Source of the DNA: Symbiodinium natans
Lineage: Eukaryota > Sar > Dinophyceae > Suessiales > Symbiodiniaceae
Length of the DNA stretch: 64,000 nucleotides
Direction: 5' to 3'
Assembly (NCBI GenBank): GCA_905221605.1
Contig: CAJNDS010002315.1
Coordinates: 22,501-86,500 of the forward strand
A program made the position numbers and the translations under genes. The notes beneath the pieces were generated by a model, which was not told where the DNA came from, ran no database searches, and worked only from the letters and a program-made list of their open reading frames with translations. Each line of letters opens with the position of its first letter. The first letter of the stretch is position 1. Positions 8,194 through 19,000 of this stretch are shown here, piece after piece.

Positions 8194-8510
8194 GTTTTAG
8201 GGTGTAGGGTTTAGGGTTTAGGGTTTAGGGTTTAGGGTTTGAGGTTTGGGGTTTAGAGGGTTTAGGGTTTAAGGGTTATCATTTAGGGTTTAGGGTCAGG
8301 GGTGTAGTTGTTCCATGACGGTTGCATAGGGGCCTACGTAGTTGTAAACTCTTCCCGGGTCCACCCGATGCAGGGACTTGCAAACAGTTGTATTCAGAAG
8401 TTCAGAAAAGTGTTTAGGGTTTAGGGTTGAGGGTTTTAGCGTTTAGAGTCGGTCGGGTCGTTGGGAAGCATTCTTGCCGGGTCGTGAACTTGCCTGCCCA
8501 AGATGAAGTA
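8194..8510. repeat. TTTAGGG array and unique intronic sequence
   Basis: 8194-8300 and 8412-8445 are TTTAGGG-type repeats with variants (TTTGAGG, TTTAGAGGG). 8305-8410 and 8446-8510 are unique with no coding sign. Confidence 0.6.
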
Positions 8511-8530
8511 GGGTATATATTTCTTGTACT
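8511..8530. repeat. LINE target-site duplication, left copy
   Basis: GGGTATATATTTCTTGTACT, identical to 19141-19160. One more shared A precedes each copy (8510 and 19140). It marks the 3' boundary of the minus-strand LINE. Confidence 0.92.
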
Positions 8531-8635
8531 GCGGACCGGAGGTCGTGAATCATATCAAGGTGAGACAGCTTAGATTTGTACTAAGCACGATTAGCAAGCA
8601 CACAACATCAGTGGTCGAGAACATGAATTAACTGA

Positions 8636-11600
8636 TCAATGGTTAAGCTTCGCAAGGATAGATGAGATAGAGTCAATGGTGTCATCAAAGCGTTGAACCC
8701 AAGCAGCGACCGTGTCTGCATCAAGCAGCACAGCTTTGAAGCAAAAATATTGAAGCATGTCAGGAGCTTTGCAGAAGAAAATTTGTCGCTTACAGAAATG
8801 ACAACGGAAATCCATTGTCCACTCAGAGGAAAGGATGTGTGGAAGGCGTGCATCGTTTAAATGAGCAAGCTCCATCACCCTGAGAAAATGTTTTTTGAAG
8901 CATTCATATCTCCTCTTGGCCGCAATGAACCTTTTGGTGATGCCACGCAATTTGCACCTGATGTCAACAGGATCCATGTTGCGCCAAGTTGACAGAGGCA
9001 ATTGCGAAATGCAAGTAATTTCTTGAAACTGAATAGGCAAAAGCTTGCAATCCGATACCTGTGTAAGCCAGGTGGGCTGCGCGAACTTGCCATGTATGCG
9101 AAAGGTGGGCCATTCAGCTGAAAGATCTTTGTCTTGAAGTTGACAGCTTTTGCCAGAAACTGCGTCAAGGAAGGCCTGCGGAGGAATACGAATGATTTGA
9201 CAATTAACACCTTGTTCAATCACAGTTTGCGCTTGCAGAAGAGACAGATTTCTGCAAGTACCTTGCAAATCCCAGGCAGGAACGAAGAAGAGGTTGCTGG
9301 GAAATGTGAGATCAAAAGGAAAATTGTCAATCCATTTGTAAGGCTGAGGCTGAAAGTCAAGAAATTCTTGGAGTTGTTCACTGTGCATCCAACAAAGCTT
9401 GAGTAGCTTCATGGATAGCGTGCGAAATTTGTACAAAGCACGTCCAATAAAATCTGCTTGTTGAACAAAATTGGCTTTGTGTCCTCCAATACGCAGAAAA
9501 AGTAAAAAGGCTTGCAACCAACACTGAATCGGTTCGGAATGAGGATGTTGCGTAGTAGTCCACTTTGCCCAGAAAGTGAAAACAAGGTTAAATTCAGCAT
9601 CATCCCCTCCCCAACCCTGCATCTTGGATCGAGTGTTAGGCTTGTTCCATTTAAGGTCAAGAGGACAAACTTGCTTCAGGGCAGTTTGTCGACATGTAGT
9701 AGGCGCGTCTTGTGGATTTCCCACCATTAGAGACGGAGAGTCGTTAGGCGCAAACCTGGAAACAAGGTCTTTGTTGCGCGAAAACTCCATCCATCTATTG
9801 ATGAGCTGCGTGACCAACAGTTGTAAGTGGGGCCACTGACCCTTCAAGCTAGCAGGCATTTCAGCAGAGTAAATCATAAAATTAAGCGCGCAGGGTGACC
9901 ACTGTTCCCGTTGCTGAAGAGCAACAGGCCAGTCAGCTCGCATGTCTTGAAAGCGAGGGCAACTCCACAACAAATGTTGAATATCACCCTTTTCATGTAG
10001 GCAATGATAGCAATGCGGAGAGTGTGACTTGTGCATTTGATAAACTCGGTAGGGGGTATTGTGCGCATCAGTCAACAGGCGCACAAGAGCATTCCTATAG
10101 GGGTTATCAGGCTTCATTTGGCGCAGAAGTTTGGTAGTGATGTTGATATCACAGCGCAATACACCAGTCCATTTTTCATGTTTAGCAAGAAGTTTTCGCG
10201 CGAGCGTCTTTCGGACGAGATCACGCATAAAATGAGAAAACTTTTGTTTGTCAGTGTCCTGTAGAGAAATCTGTTGTCCATCCTTAGTGTTGAAAATGAA
10301 GTCAGGCAATTGCAATTGACAATCAAGCTCTTGGATATCATGCTGCAGTAAAGTAACTGGTCCAAGTAGATTTTTGTAAACCGGCAGGCAACGGTCCAAA
10401 AACTGAAGCAATTCACTTTTGATGTGCGGCTGAGCACACAGTAGCCTGTTCCAAAAACACAAATTGTGATAAATCATGGCACAATCCGGATCAAACACGT
10501 GTGTCTTCTCTGCAAAGAGAGAATGTGCATCTTGAGTCTGGCATTGTCTCAAAGCGGCCGCTGCGAAGATCTTAGTACGCAATCGTTGAACTTGATCACG
10601 CGTAGGACGAGCTACGGAAGTGGCATGGCAGAGCGCAGGTATAACTTTTCTGGCAATAACTTCTGCGGCAATATGCTGCTGCACTTTGGCATTGATCATT
10701 TTGTCAAGAACAATGATGCATTTTTGAATGATAGGCTCAAAGAAATCGAAGCGCACCAGGCCTTTGAGGGGCAGAGGGATGCCAAGGTAAACAACTTGGC
10801 TGTCTCGCTTGACTTCCATACCGTCGAGCCACCACAGGTTGTCGTCTGCATTATTATTTCCGAAAGCGACTGTTTTGTCTTTGGTGCTGAAACAATGATG
10901 AGTATCCCAGAATTCGGTGGCATGGAATAGGTGTTGGAGATGCAAGTGATCATTACCAAGCAGGAGCCGATCATCAACGAAGACTTTAGCAAGTGTAAGT
11001 TCTCTGGGCATTTCTTGAGTCCACATGCCAAGAAAGGCAGCAGCTGCAAGCATAGAAATTGGATCTCCTTGCGGTATGCCAATATTGCAACAAAAAGACG
11101 TTTTGCTGATCGCTCCATTCAGGGATACGAAACGTTTAATGTGAGCAAGGCCATGCGCCCACGTAGCGACATGGTCCCTGTCGAAGCCGATGTGCAGTAA
11201 AGCTTCGCACGCTTTGGGCTGAGGGATGTGGTCAAAAAATTTTGCCGTGTCAATAGCAACACCTTGAATGGATTGCTTGTGTTCAGCTTTGTATCGCCAT
11301 GAGGCCTCACACTTCAGTGCAGCTGGGAACCACGCGTAAAAAGATGAACGTTTAGCAATTCCTCCTACGGAATCCGTAGCAACATTTTGTTGACAACCCT
11401 GATTACACACAAGCAAAGTTTTACAGAAAAGCCTATAAGCGACCGGTGCAATAGTAAGAGGCCGAAGATCTTTCACGGACACTTTGCCAGTACGTTTAGG
11501 GATACAAGCCACTCGGCAGTTCAGCCACTCTTCCGGCATGGCATGCTGCTTGATAGCAGCAGCAAAGACTATAGCAAGCGCCTTAATACCTTCAGGGCAA

Positions 11601-13090
11601 AGATTTTTAAAATGACACACTTGAAACCCATCAATCCCTGGTGCCTTGGAAGTGTCCAGCTGTTTGAGGATTTTCTGTAAGGTAGCGACGACAGGCTCAT
11701 AGTCAGCAGGTTCAACCGCTTGCGGTTCACAAGGTTGATGCTGTAGTTGCGTCCAAATATTGTTTTTGTTGTAGATCTCACTGAAGTATTGCTGAATTTC
11801 TTTAAGCGAATCCGCAATGTTAGTGGTAGTACCCTGTACACCAAAAGATTGGCTAGCAATACAAGAGGGAACCGGAACGCCAGAACCACGAATCCATCTG
11901 AAGAGGTAGTTGAGCCAAGTACCTTGTGAAACATTTTTACCAGTGATCTGGTTTCTCCAATTGCGAATGTGATTTTTCGAGATCCGATGAAGCTTTTGAA
12001 GTGTAAGCTTTTTGCTCTCTTCATCTTGGAACAAAATAGCTTTTTGAAGTTTAGCTCGAACTTTGTCAAGTTTGTGCTCATCACGTAGCCTAAACTTGGG
12101 CGAACCTCCCAGCGCATCAGGAGGGACGTGATGCGTGTCACAAAAAGTATTGCACCAAGTGCGCCAAATGTCAGAAATTGACTTAGTTTGTGCATCTTGA
12201 AGCAGCTGATTAACGCAACTAGCCCAATCATCTTGTTGTTGATGCAGGAGGGGAGCCACGACGGTAGGCATATCGACTTCCCATGATGGAGGTTGACGAG
12301 CATCATGAGTGACGATGGCCGAAATGAGTCTATGACCTTTTTCGAAAATAGACATTTGCTCTACATTGCTGATGTGCTCAACCAAAGAAGGCGAGACAAT
12401 AATCGAGTCAATGACAGAAGTGCCCCCTTTGGGGTGAACATACGTGATAAAGTCATGGTCTGTGTGCATTGTTAGAGGACACCAACGAGATGTCGCAAGC
12501 TCACGAACAAAAAGGCCAAGCCTAGTGTCAGTGTTAAAGTCACCGCAGACAATTATATCTTCGTGACTGTGTTCACGTAGATATTGTAAGAGATCCTGAA
12601 GCATAGGCTCAGGTTGCTGCGCTGGAGCGTAAATGTTGAAAAATGTGACCCATTTGTTTTGTACAAAAGCTTGTAGCGCATGAAATCTTCCTTGCGTAAA
12701 CCAAGATTCCATCTCGGGCACCTTAACATCTCTAACCGAAATATGAGAAGAAATGATAAAAGCAACTCCGGGTGTCATTTTGTCGAGAAAAAGGCCGTTG
12801 AGATTCTTTTTGTACATGGGCAAATTACCGAAGAAAAGTTGTTTACCATTTTTTCTACATTCCTTGCTGAGCCCAACTGCAGTGTCCTTGCTCATACGTG
12901 CTTCTTGAATGGCAAGAACATCACAAGCACAAGCAAGAGCTTCATTGAAATGCGCAGGTAGAGAGTTTGGATTCCAGGAGGCAATTTTAAGGTAAGAGAG
13001 TTCAGTGTAGCAAGGGACTTGATCCCACGCAGAGACTGGGTCCGATAGGTCCAACGCAGAATGCTCATTAATAGCATTCTGGTGGACCAT
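8636..13090 (-). CDS. LINE ORF2: apurinic-like endonuclease and reverse transcriptase
   Basis: ATG at 13090 (read leftward) gives about 1484 aa. N-terminal EEP endonuclease motifs: LAIQEARMSKD (Glu), FFNIYAPAQQ, IIVCGDFNTDTR (GDFN), TSVIDSIIVS and KGHRLISAIV. RT motifs: LRPLTIAPVAYRLF, motif A AIDTAKFFDHIP, motif B NIGIPQGDPISML and the active site KVFVDDRLLL (FVDD). Downstream, CYHCLHEKGDIQHLLWSC is a CCHC-type zinc element common after LINE RT domains. A second Cys cluster (CHFCKRQIFFC) lies near the end. These activities nick target DNA and prime reverse transcription there. It follows the ORF1 stop in the same frame, with only AGT GTG between the TGA and this ATG. Confidence 0.93.
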   Translation of the reverse strand: MVHQNAINEHSALDLSDPVSAWDQVPCYTELSYLKIASWNPNSLPAHFNEALACACDVLAIQEARMSKDTAVGLSKECRKNGKQLFFGNLPMYKKNLNGLFLDKMTPGVAFIISSHISVRDVKVPEMESWFTQGRFHALQAFVQNKWVTFFNIYAPAQQPEPMLQDLLQYLREHSHEDIIVCGDFNTDTRLGLFVRELATSRWCPLTMHTDHDFITYVHPKGGTSVIDSIIVSPSLVEHISNVEQMSIFEKGHRLISAIVTHDARQPPSWEVDMPTVVAPLLHQQQDDWASCVNQLLQDAQTKSISDIWRTWCNTFCDTHHVPPDALGGSPKFRLRDEHKLDKVRAKLQKAILFQDEESKKLTLQKLHRISKNHIRNWRNQITGKNVSQGTWLNYLFRWIRGSGVPVPSCIASQSFGVQGTTTNIADSLKEIQQYFSEIYNKNNIWTQLQHQPCEPQAVEPADYEPVVATLQKILKQLDTSKAPGIDGFQVCHFKNLCPEGIKALAIVFAAAIKQHAMPEEWLNCRVACIPKRTGKVSVKDLRPLTIAPVAYRLFCKTLLVCNQGCQQNVATDSVGGIAKRSSFYAWFPAALKCEASWRYKAEHKQSIQGVAIDTAKFFDHIPQPKACEALLHIGFDRDHVATWAHGLAHIKRFVSLNGAISKTSFCCNIGIPQGDPISMLAAAAFLGMWTQEMPRELTLAKVFVDDRLLLGNDHLHLQHLFHATEFWDTHHCFSTKDKTVAFGNNNADDNLWWLDGMEVKRDSQVVYLGIPLPLKGLVRFDFFEPIIQKCIIVLDKMINAKVQQHIAAEVIARKVIPALCHATSVARPTRDQVQRLRTKIFAAAALRQCQTQDAHSLFAEKTHVFDPDCAMIYHNLCFWNRLLCAQPHIKSELLQFLDRCLPVYKNLLGPVTLLQHDIQELDCQLQLPDFIFNTKDGQQISLQDTDKQKFSHFMRDLVRKTLARKLLAKHEKWTGVLRCDINITTKLLRQMKPDNPYRNALVRLLTDAHNTPYRVYQMHKSHSPHCYHCLHEKGDIQHLLWSCPRFQDMRADWPVALQQREQWSPCALNFMIYSAEMPASLKGQWPHLQLLVTQLINRWMEFSRNKDLVSRFAPNDSPSLMVGNPQDAPTTCRQTALKQVCPLDLKWNKPNTRSKMQGWGGDDAEFNLVFTFWAKWTTTQHPHSEPIQCWLQAFLLFLRIGGHKANFVQQADFIGRALYKFRTLSMKLLKLCWMHSEQLQEFLDFQPQPYKWIDNFPFDLTFPSNLFFVPAWDLQGTCRNLSLLQAQTVIEQGVNCQIIRIPPQAFLDAVSGKSCQLQDKDLSAEWPTFRIHGKFAQPTWLTQVSDCKLLPIQFQEITCISQLPLSTWRNMDPVDIRCKLRGITKRFIAAKRRYECFKKHFLRVMELAHLNDARLPHILSSEWTMDFRCHFCKRQIFFCKAPDMLQYFCFKAVLLDADTVAAWVQRFDDTIDSISSILAKLNH

Positions 13091-13099
13091 CACACTTCA
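13088..13099 (-). other. ORF1/ORF2 junction: single in-frame TGA
   Basis: Read leftward: TGA (13099-13097), AGT, GTG, then ATG (13090-13088), all in one frame. The two ORFs could be joined by stop readthrough or linked by termination-reinitiation within a few bases. Confidence 0.85.
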
Positions 13100-16000
13100 A
13101 GAAATGGCAGGGGGCGGCTGGTTGTTTGCTCCGCCTGGGAGTTGGATGGCATTTTGTTGTGTCAGCACAGAAATTTGCTCAATAAGTGTTTGCACTTGGG
13201 CCATCAAATCTTGAATTTGCTGTTTTTGCGCCATGTTCTCGGCACGCATTTCAGAGAGCAATCGATCGCGTTCATCTTCTCTGTGCACAGGAGATTCAAG
13301 ATCTTCGTCGTCATCCTTGTCCAGCTCTTCATCTGGCACGTCGTGCCATGAGTTGACGTTCATTGCAGCAATTTTCGGGCGCTTACTCGGGCCATGTTGG
13401 TTCATAAGAACAGCCGCAAATGTAGAATTGGACTGCACGCTTGACCCGGCAGCTCTGGAGCTACCTGATTTAAACTGGGCACCCCAGGTATTATAAGCAA
13501 AAACTGCAGGCTGTGAGGAAATAGAATTTTGCTGGCGAGCAGGCCTTTTAGCAGGAAAGATCTTGAGCATGCGTCTTTCGTATCCATAATTGATGGGACA
13601 TCCCCAAACGGCAGGGGGGTTCTGAGAACGGACAAGCCAAGTGCACGCTCCATTACGCCACTTTCTGTCCTGCTCTTTAACTGTAGCAAACCATTTGAGT
13701 TGACGAAGAACCTCCTCAACATCACGAACATCCCATTCAGGGCTACAGTTAGAAAGGAAATACGCTGGCTCTTCAGTGCGTCCAAGAGCTTGCCTTAAGG
13801 AGTTGATGTTTTCTTTGCTGGCACGCAGGGCCCAAGTACCTCTAAGAAAAAACGCTCCCAAATGCTTACCCTCAAACCTAGAGAGTATGTCAAGGACTTT
13901 GTCCTGCTCGATTGGCTTACCTTCATCTTTGAGCCAAATGTGGTCCATGCGCTCTTTGATAAAACCAGGAGCATTGACCTGAAGTCTTCCCGGCCCCGAG
14001 TAAGATAACATCTGCTCAACATCTTGCTGTCGTACGCGAAATGACACCTGGTATTTTTGGTGGTCAAACTCCGTACATATGTGCTGAAGATTCCAAACAT
14101 CGAGAATTTCAAGACCTTTGTTGTTTTTATGCTGGGCAATAATCGTCATGAGCCACTGCTTGATAGCAATCGTCTTTTTCTCTTTGATTTCGACTTTCGT
14201 TTGCACACTTGCTCCTTCATCAAGAAACGTAGCATAAAGAACTGTCGTTTTGCCAAATTCCGGCCTTTTGATGTCAACTCGCGGCGCGGTTTTGTTGTAC
14301 GTAACTGGATGCAAAGTGAGTTGATGCAAATATGCTTGAACAGTCATGTTTTGTGAAATTCCATTTTGCGTCCTACAAACTTCAACATACATGGGCTCAG
14401 GTTCACCGAAACCGACGTCATAGGGCTTGGGAGCGAGAACAGCAATAGGGAAAGGTTTTCCAGTGGCAAGCTCAGCGTACTGCCGAATAGTGTCTTCACG
14501 CTCAGTGAAGTAGACAGCACCGTGTCCCTGTTGAAATGTCTCAAAGGGATGAACGTTCCACCCACTAGGATCAAGAGCAAAAGACACAACAGATCGAGCA
14601 GGCGCCTGAGCGTGAGATCCCTTACCCTTTCCTTTTCCTTTACCAGTGGAGGCTTCACTGCTTTTGCCTTTTCCCTTGCTTTTCCCGCTGAAACTACCTA
14701 ACGGATCGGCGACATTAGCATGGTGGGTTTTGCCTTGGCTAGTTCCTTTACCCTTATGATGCGAGGCACTGGTGTTACTATCATTTTTGTCAGTGTCACC
14801 ACCTTGTTCAGATTGCGCAGTATGCTGAAATTTGTTAGCTTCATCCTGCGCGCCCTTGGCAAGGATGCCCATGCGTACTCCAGCAGCAGTGATGCACTGC
14901 AAAAGTTGCTTGACATCCGAGGTTTTCTGGATTTTGGCTAAAAGACGATTATCAGCCAAAAGTAGCATACGAACCTGTTTAGGTTGAAGCTTGTGAGGAA
15001 CCGATTTCAGTTTTTGAACCATGCGACTGACATCAACCTTGTTTGGGAGGAATCCATCTGAAGCCTCGGCTCCTCCTGGCATGGAGATCTCAAGCGAGGG
15101 CTGGTCCATGAGCGCGTGAAGAAGAGAGTCGAGAGAAGGGTGAGAAGAATCAGCGTGCCAGGAATAACTTGGTTCAACACTCGCAAATCTGTTGTCGAGT
15201 TCGCGCAAGACTTCGCTGGGAGCCTTTTGCGACGTAGGTGTGACGCTGGCAGACAGAGGACTGGTTCCACAAATCGGCTGCCTGCCTGGAAACATGTGTC
15301 CATCGGAGTCAATGCTCCAATGACTCCAAAAATGCGAAGATGAACTGTCGTGATCGTTGTTGTAATCCAAATCTGGCCAAATTTGTGCATGTTCATGTAA
15401 TGTTTCGACACATGACTGACGGCGCTGAAGCTGACCAAAAGCAGGATGCAATGTGGGAAGTAGTAGCGGGACGTTGGATTGATTTGACTCATCCATGTGT
15501 CCTTTGGTCTCAAGAAAGTTTTGTATGCTAGATGCTTCACTATCAGTGTTTCTGGAAAGCAAGGTAACGTCACAATTGCTAGGGCGCAGACTGAGCCGGC
15601 CATCAACGCCATGCGAAAAAGGAGCTTGCAAACACCTTCTTTTAGCTGGCGGTGTGCTACAGTGCCAAGTTCGAGTACGGTCATCCGAACTTTGAGCCTG
15701 CCAAGTTTCAGAACTGTCATCAATTTGCGTCGCGGCAACCAGCGAATGCTCAGAAATGGCGTCGCTGAAATCTTTTTGTGCTCCAACCCAGGATAGTGAA
15801 TGCTCCGGTTTGTACTCAATTGAAGGAACAAGAAGGTTGTGCTCAGAAATGCGTTGTAAAGAAGTGTAGAAAGCAACTAAATCATCAACATCAACGTCAT
15901 CTTCCGAATTGGGAATGGGACTTAGGGCTTCAAACAGCTGAGGATCAACACCAGTAGAGGAGTCCATACCGCCTATTAGTGCTTGATGTAACACGTTGAT

Positions 16001-19000
16001 GCGAGCGTCAGCTCCATGATGGTGAAGTCTAAGCGCACTGTCTTTCCTTACAACATGGATAAAGGTACAGAGAGCCAAAACCGCAAACTTAAGGAACCAA
16101 GAAAGAGGGGAGGCTGCTTGCTGTAAATTGCTTTCGGTGTCTGGTGTTGATAAGCAATTTTTTCCAAACTCCAAATTGGTTTTTGCTGAGTTGTACGGGC
16201 GTGCAGGGACATTAGGCGTGCAAGTTGTGTACAAATGCTGGTTGCAGCAAGTGCCATCAACGCTTACAATGGGAATGCGGCTAAGTTGGTATTCTTGCGC
16301 AATGACATAGTTGCTACCGGTATTGCCTCCGGGAAATGATTCAGGAGCATGAGTGCACGTGACAGGTTGTACTTCAGACTGCCCTGGCAACAAACCCTGC
16401 ATATACCTCTCGCGCAGCTCGACAATGAATTCGCGCGCCAGCCTCTCAACCGTTTGGCTATAGAGCGGCGGTGGATTGGTGAGAATCATGGTGCATCTGC
16501 TACACTGACCTGCGCACTTAATCTGCGGAGCCCAGTGCGGGGCTGCAGTGTGCGTCACATGGATTTGAACTTCAGGATAGGCGATCCGCATGATATCCCT
16601 AGCAACTGCAGCGAGCGCTACAGATCTGTGTCTACCACTTGTGCATTTAAAAGCGAGCGCAACGTTTGAGTGCTCAGACTCCACTGCCAGCTTAAGCGCA
16701 TCCTTGACTTCCTGCAAAAATTGTGGATTGCGAAGGAATTTGCTGATGGTGTCCACATATGTGCCAATGTGTGAGTAGTCGGTACTCTCTTCGGTCACAT
16801 CACGCAACCAACGCACATCCCTCTGTACCCAATAGTTGCTTCTGGTCTCCCACGGATAAGCCACTCTGAAACGTGCACCCTCTGAGAGGATGTGCAAAAC
16901 CCTGACCTCAGAGTTTGGCGGAGCAGGCGGGTGAGCAGGCTCCGAGGGCGTCATTCCCCCAATGGCGGAGGATACCACAACAGAAGCAGCTCGCGGCATA
17001 GCCTTATGCTTAGGCGTCGTCGCCGGAGCATTGGCAGCGGGCGCAGGTACAGCCTTTGGCGAGTCCAATACCAAATTCGGCGCAGCGCTGGGATTACGTG
17101 TTGGTCTTTGAGGCGGAGTAGGCGGTCTCCTCTTCATTGGTGTAGCCTTGAGCACGCTTGTAGACCCCTCAGTTTGAGGCATCTCCACAGCCTTTGTTGG
17201 TGAAGGCGTAGGCGTAGGATGATTGCGAAATGCTGCAGGCACAGAACTTGTCTTTGCTTTCGCGATACGCTCCACCTGTGCTGCAAACGATTCATCAAGT
17301 CTCCTCCGTGAGGTTGGTGAAGGATTGCCGGCTGGTTTGTAAATTGGCTTGCCACTGCCACCACCGACCATTGTTGGTGAGACGAAAGTGAGACTTAAAT
17401 TTGTGCTTTCAGCCCTTGTCTGCGGCAAACCAGTTTTACATATTTGTGGAGCGCAAGCTGAGAACGTACAGTCAGCACGCAACTTGGCCAGCCGACAACA
17501 TCTGCCGCTGGTACGTTTGGAGTGACAAATCCCTCTGCTATACTGCATGACAGCTTTGTGTTTCGGGTAATTATCTATCGGGATAGCAGTGAACTGCCCG
17601 AGGCTGTAGGATCGCTCATCTCCACCAAAGTACGGAATACTCGAGATTGACTTTGGGTCAAGCACACTAAAGTGGAAGTTACTGTAGTGAAGATAGACGC
17701 CCTTCCTCTTCGCAGCCGAGTTAGACCCAGGCAGGCATCTTATCACTTGTCCGCCAGCAGTCACGAAAATGGGTACGCCTAGAAGAGAGGTAGCACCAAG
17801 TATGGCAAGTAAATTGCCCCAAGCGTTTCTCTTGGCCAACTTTTCAACATGCAGCAGAAGCTCTTGTTGATTTGCTTCGCTTGCTTGTGCCTTCATGTAA
17901 GCGATTGTTTGTCTTTTGAGAGTATACCACTTCATGCGCGTTGGCGTTTGTGCAGCAATAGCTCTCCAGAGACAATTGCCATCTCCAATGACTCGATTGA
18001 ACCGCAAAGTCTTTTCAAGGTCTCCCTGAAAACAATCAACATGAGTCCCGAAGTGCTCTCTTCTATTTGAATCCTTGATCACATAAAGATTCGGAAACTG
18101 ATCCCAAACATTACGCGAAGGCCTGCTGGTTTTGCTGTCTGAAGGGTGTTGAAGCAGCACAGCTGGCGTGCTACACTTACCTGCCAAGTTCGCAACATAA
18201 ACCAACAGAGCAACCCGGCTTAACCTGACCAAGAAGGACATGAACGCCCCGAGAAACCACCCAGTTGATTGTGCACTTTTGGAACGTGATGCCATCCCAC
18301 TGGCATTAAGTTTTCGACCTCGTCTTTTTTCCCCATAGAGAATGAGGACAATCACGTCCCACACATAAGCCCAGATAAGTAAAGTGAGGCGAACTTCCCA
18401 CTCCTGAAAGCCCTTCATCACGTCATCAAGAGTGCTCATCAGACATCTGTTAAAGTTTGCCTTGACTTTTCGAAATGCAAAAGGTTTTTGCTCACAAATG
18501 TGCTGGCAAATTTGCTGCAAAAGAGAAACAAAGCTGAAGAAAACCATAAAAGGTTTTTGCTGAGTGAGTGTCTGCTCGAAATTTGTGATACGTTGTTCCG
18601 GCCATTGGAAGTAGTGGTGAACAAGATCAATGTCCTGATGGGTCAGGCGCCGTCCCACTTCAGCCCACAGCATCCACTCATGTTGCCGGGACACCCATGT
18701 CTCGGCAACAGGGTAGACAACATGTCTGTGAGACTGTCTACAAGTAGGGTTGCTTTGACAGCGCAACAAATGTTCATTGCATGCTTGGCACATATCATTC
18801 TCGCTGCACGCGAGATACGGTATAGCATTGAATTTAAGCATTGGCATGTTTGACTTGTTTGCTTCATTTGTAGAAGCTCGTGAGTGCAAGATTCGGTTCT
18901 TCGAGAACCAATTCGTCTCGTTGTGTCTTGTGCTGATATGGTACTCACATGGGTACAGAGAGCAGGCATGGGTCGTGCCACACAAGCTCGCAACCATGAG

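Noticed and set aside
11569-12306. 245-aa minus-strand ORF overlapping LINE ORF2
   Set aside because: Out-of-frame shadow of the RT domain.
15007-15876. 289-aa minus-strand ORF within LINE ORF1
   Set aside because: Out-of-frame shadow of ORF1.
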